A stretch of DNA of 64,000 nucleotides from Acidobacteriota bacterium (GTDB lineage: Bacteria; Acidobacteriota; Thermoanaerobaculia; Multivoradales; J023). Below, piece after piece: positions 62,289-64,000 of the stretch. Under the pieces are notes generated by a model. It had not been told where the DNA came from. It searched no databases and saw only the letters and a list, made by a program, of their open reading frames with translations. Each line of letters starts with the position of its first letter. Positions within the stretch are counted from its first letter, which is position 1. A program made the position numbers and the translations under genes. The stretch is from contig JAJCXR010000057.1 in assembly GCA_029263315.1 (NCBI GenBank), positions 62,001 through 126,000 on the forward strand, in the 5' to 3' direction.

Positions 62289-63178
62289 CGTTGCCATACG
62301 CTCAGGTGACCGAGGGCGAGCAAGCCGTAGTAAGTGTATTCGCAGTCGACTTCGTCGTCGGCCCAGTGACCGTGGAAGGCTCCGCGGTTGGTCCACAGGC
62401 TGTCAACAAAATCGAGGCTGGGGTCGAGCAGCTGGTCGAAGGGGTACTGGACCCCGGCCAGGGCGTGGATGGCGGTGGCGGTGGACAGTAAATCGGGCAT
62501 CGGGGCTTGCGGTGCGGCCAAGAATCCACCCTCCGCATGCTGCCTTGCCGCCAGCCAGGCGATGGCCTCATCGGGTACGGTCTCGCCCCAATGCCGTTGC
62601 AGAATGATCGCGCCGGCCGTCACCGGCGTGGTGCCGACATCGAGCCACCGGGAGTTGGCGTAGCCGCCGTCCGCGGTTTGCATGCGCCGCACCAAGGCCA
62701 GCAAGGCGTCGGTGTGGTGGAAGTCGATGGCCAGATCCTGGTAGGCGCCATAGACGATGAAGCTGGCGTAGACGTCTTCCTCGGCGTGCTTGGGATCGTC
62801 GCTATAGGTGCCACCGACGGTGCGGAAGGCTTCGAGACCTTGGGCGATACCGAGGCGTCTCTCTTCACCGACGGCAGATCCGTCGAGACAGGACCAGCAG
62901 CGGGCGAGGCACGACAGGTGCACCAGGTCGAGCCCTTCCCCCGAGCCGAAGGACTCCAGGTAGGACGCCACCCGTCGGCTCGGAATCGGCACCTCCAAGG
63001 CCTGCATGGCCGCCAGGCCGAAGACGGTGTAGTAGAGGTCGGGCTGTCCTTCGCGGTCTTGGAAGCCGCCCTCATCGCTCAGACAGTCGGCGATGAAATC
63101 CCGGACCAGGTCGGTGGAATCACCCAGCAACTGCGGTGCGAGTCTCGCCACCTGCAGCATTTCGAGTCTCAAACTCAT
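62285..63178 (-). CDS. prenyltransferase/squalene-oxidase repeat protein
   Basis: 297 residues, an alpha/alpha-barrel of the terpene-cyclase/prenyltransferase beta-subunit class. Repeats are LSDEGGFQDREGQPDLYYTV, TADGGYANSRWLDVGTT and HAEGGFLAAPQAPMPDLLST; metal-ligand-like residues in DVGTT and EYTYYGLLALG are suggestive. Activity unknown: it may assist or modify isoprenoid chains made by its neighbours. ATG 63178 has AGGG about ten bases upstream and starts inside the end of the prenyl synthase gene (59-base overlap). Confidence 0.8.
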   Translation of the reverse strand: MSLRLEMLQVARLAPQLLGDSTDLVRDFIADCLSDEGGFQDREGQPDLYYTVFGLAAMQALEVPIPSRRVASYLESFGSGEGLDLVHLSCLARCWSCLDGSAVGEERRLGIAQGLEAFRTVGGTYSDDPKHAEEDVYASFIVYGAYQDLAIDFHHTDALLALVRRMQTADGGYANSRWLDVGTTPVTAGAIILQRHWGETVPDEAIAWLAARQHAEGGFLAAPQAPMPDLLSTATAIHALAGVQYPFDQLLDPSLDFVDSLWTNRGAFHGHWADDEVDCEYTYYGLLALGHLSVWQR

Positions 63179-64000
63179 TGCACCAACCCTTGATTTCGAG
63201 ATCTTCGAAGATCTTTCCCAGGGTCCGACGCAGCAACCCCTTGACGTTGACATTGTCCAAGAGGCGCAGCGAACGGATCGCTTCTTCCTTGTAGGCGGCC
63301 AGCAAATCGGCCCCTTCCTGCTCCACACCGAGGTCGGCGAAGAGCTTGTAGACGGCGTCGATCTCGGCCGCTTCGCCACCGTCGCCTCCCTTGTCGGCCG
63401 TGGCGCCATTGCACCACGCTTCTGCGACGGTGACCTTGGCCGCTTTCTTGGCCCGTTGGTGGGCCAGGGCCCAGAGGATCGTCGGACGACCTTCCGGCAT
63501 CAGACCGGCCACCACGTGTTGTCCCAAGTCCTCCAGGTCGTCGCGGATTTGGTAGGCCACGCCGATGGCATTGCTATAGGCCTCCAGGGTGGCGTGCAGC
63601 GCGGGCTCGGCGCCGCCGTAGATGGCCCCGAGGCGCAAGGCGATCTCGAAGGCCGGAGCGGTCTTTTGACGGAAAATGCCCACCACCTCGGCCGGGGTCA
63701 GGGGTTTGGGGTGGAGCTGCCAGCTGAGCTCCGTACCCTGGCCCAGGCAGAGGTTGCGATGGCCCAGGCTGGCGACCCGCACCATGTCCCGCACCACCTG
63801 TGGCGAGGTCTCACATTCGGTGAGCAGGCGGTAGCCCTCACCGAGCAGAAAATCGCCCACATTGAGGGCCACCGGCACCCCCAGCTCGGCGTGCAGGGTG
63901 GGCTCGTCATAGCGCCGGTCGTCGCCGTCTTCGATGTCGTCGTGAATCAACGACGCCTTGTGAAAACACTCGACGGCGACGGCGATGCGCTGCAGGTCGG
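63120..64000 (-). CDS. polyprenyl diphosphate synthase (5' end outside the window)
   Basis: Partial gene entering from the right edge. The first Asp-rich motif is intact (CFHKASLIHDDIEDGDDRRY, DDxxD) and the second is QIRDDLEDLGQ. These bind the diphosphates via magnesium in farnesyl/geranylgeranyl-type synthases. The frame stays open to the last base, and sequence before the first Met is conserved, so the true start is upstream. It supplies isoprenoid for the two downstream cyclase-fold genes. Confidence 0.92.
   Translation of the reverse strand, partial: DLQRIAVAVECFHKASLIHDDIEDGDDRRYDEPTLHAELGVPVALNVGDFLLGEGYRLLTECETSPQVVRDMVRVASLGHRNLCLGQGTELSWQLHPKPLTPAEVVGIFRQKTAPAFEIALRLGAIYGGAEPALHATLEAYSNAIGVAYQIRDDLEDLGQHVVAGLMPEGRPTILWALAHQRAKKAAKVTVAEAWCNGATADKGGDGGEAAEIDAVYKLFADLGVEQEGADLLAAYKEEAIRSLRLLDNVNVKGLLRRTLGKIFEDLEIKGWCNEFETRNAAGGETRTAVAG

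Overview
High-GC bacterial chromosome window. No rRNA, tRNA, CRISPR array or complete insertion sequence was seen. The gene content suggests an Acidobacteriota-like organism: several Ser/Thr kinases with TPR tails, B-type SdhCAB, a spirochaete/mitochondrial-type EF-G (SGKTT P-loop), DUF4301, BshA and hopene-cyclase-type enzymes. This lineage call is inference from gene content only.

Layout. 1-3.5 kb: a beta-propeller sensor (truncated by the window edge) divergent from an enhancer-binding activator. 3.5-11.3 kb (minus): a giant double-kinase/TPR protein, a tiny protein, a papain-like C39-type protease sharing a short domain with it, and two secreted Vps62-type proteins that look like the two halves of one family. 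11.6-17 kb: an unknown protein with a structured leader, DoxX, an FAD dehydrogenase and a second kinase-TPR protein. 17.2-20.6 kb: an AbrB/Doc toxin-antitoxin pair with a repeat operator, then a KefF/KefB-type potassium efflux pair. 20.9-28.4 kb: EF-G coupled to a P-loop ATPase, phosphoglucose isomerase, a hydrolase-OsmC fusion coupled to poly(A) polymerase. 28.7-32 kb: sdhCAB. 32-33.6 kb: secreted zinc protease. 33.7-41.3 kb (minus): a phosphorelay cluster with a PAS hybrid kinase, a REC-kinase fusion, a lone REC and a hybrid 'histidine kinase' whose phospho-acceptor His is Gln but which carries REC and HPt domains. 41.3-47.5 kb: cupin, SDR, aryl-CoA ligase, DUF4301, rfbC and rfbB. 47.6-48.5 kb: uppP. 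48.59-48.85 kb: two tandem copies of an apparent small-RNA gene. 48.9-54.9 kb: chalcone-isomerase-like protein, ECF sigma factor with membrane partners, murB and nth. 55-57.3 kb: bshA and a REP-type transposase. 57.5-64 kb (minus): prenyl diphosphate synthase, prenyltransferase-like protein, squalene-hopene-type cyclase, SEC-C protein and sulfatase-TPR lipoprotein.

The most striking unannotated structure is the tandem pair at 48591-48852. Each copy has a near-consensus promoter overlapped by a 15-bp operator-like site, a first hairpin hiding a CCUCCUC anti-Shine-Dalgarno sequence, a conserved single-stranded linker and a Rho-independent terminator. A second theme is signalling proteins that mix phosphorylation chemistries. 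A third is an unusual number of 15- or 18-bp in-frame tandem repeats inside genes, plus 17-28-bp tandem repeats upstream of operons.
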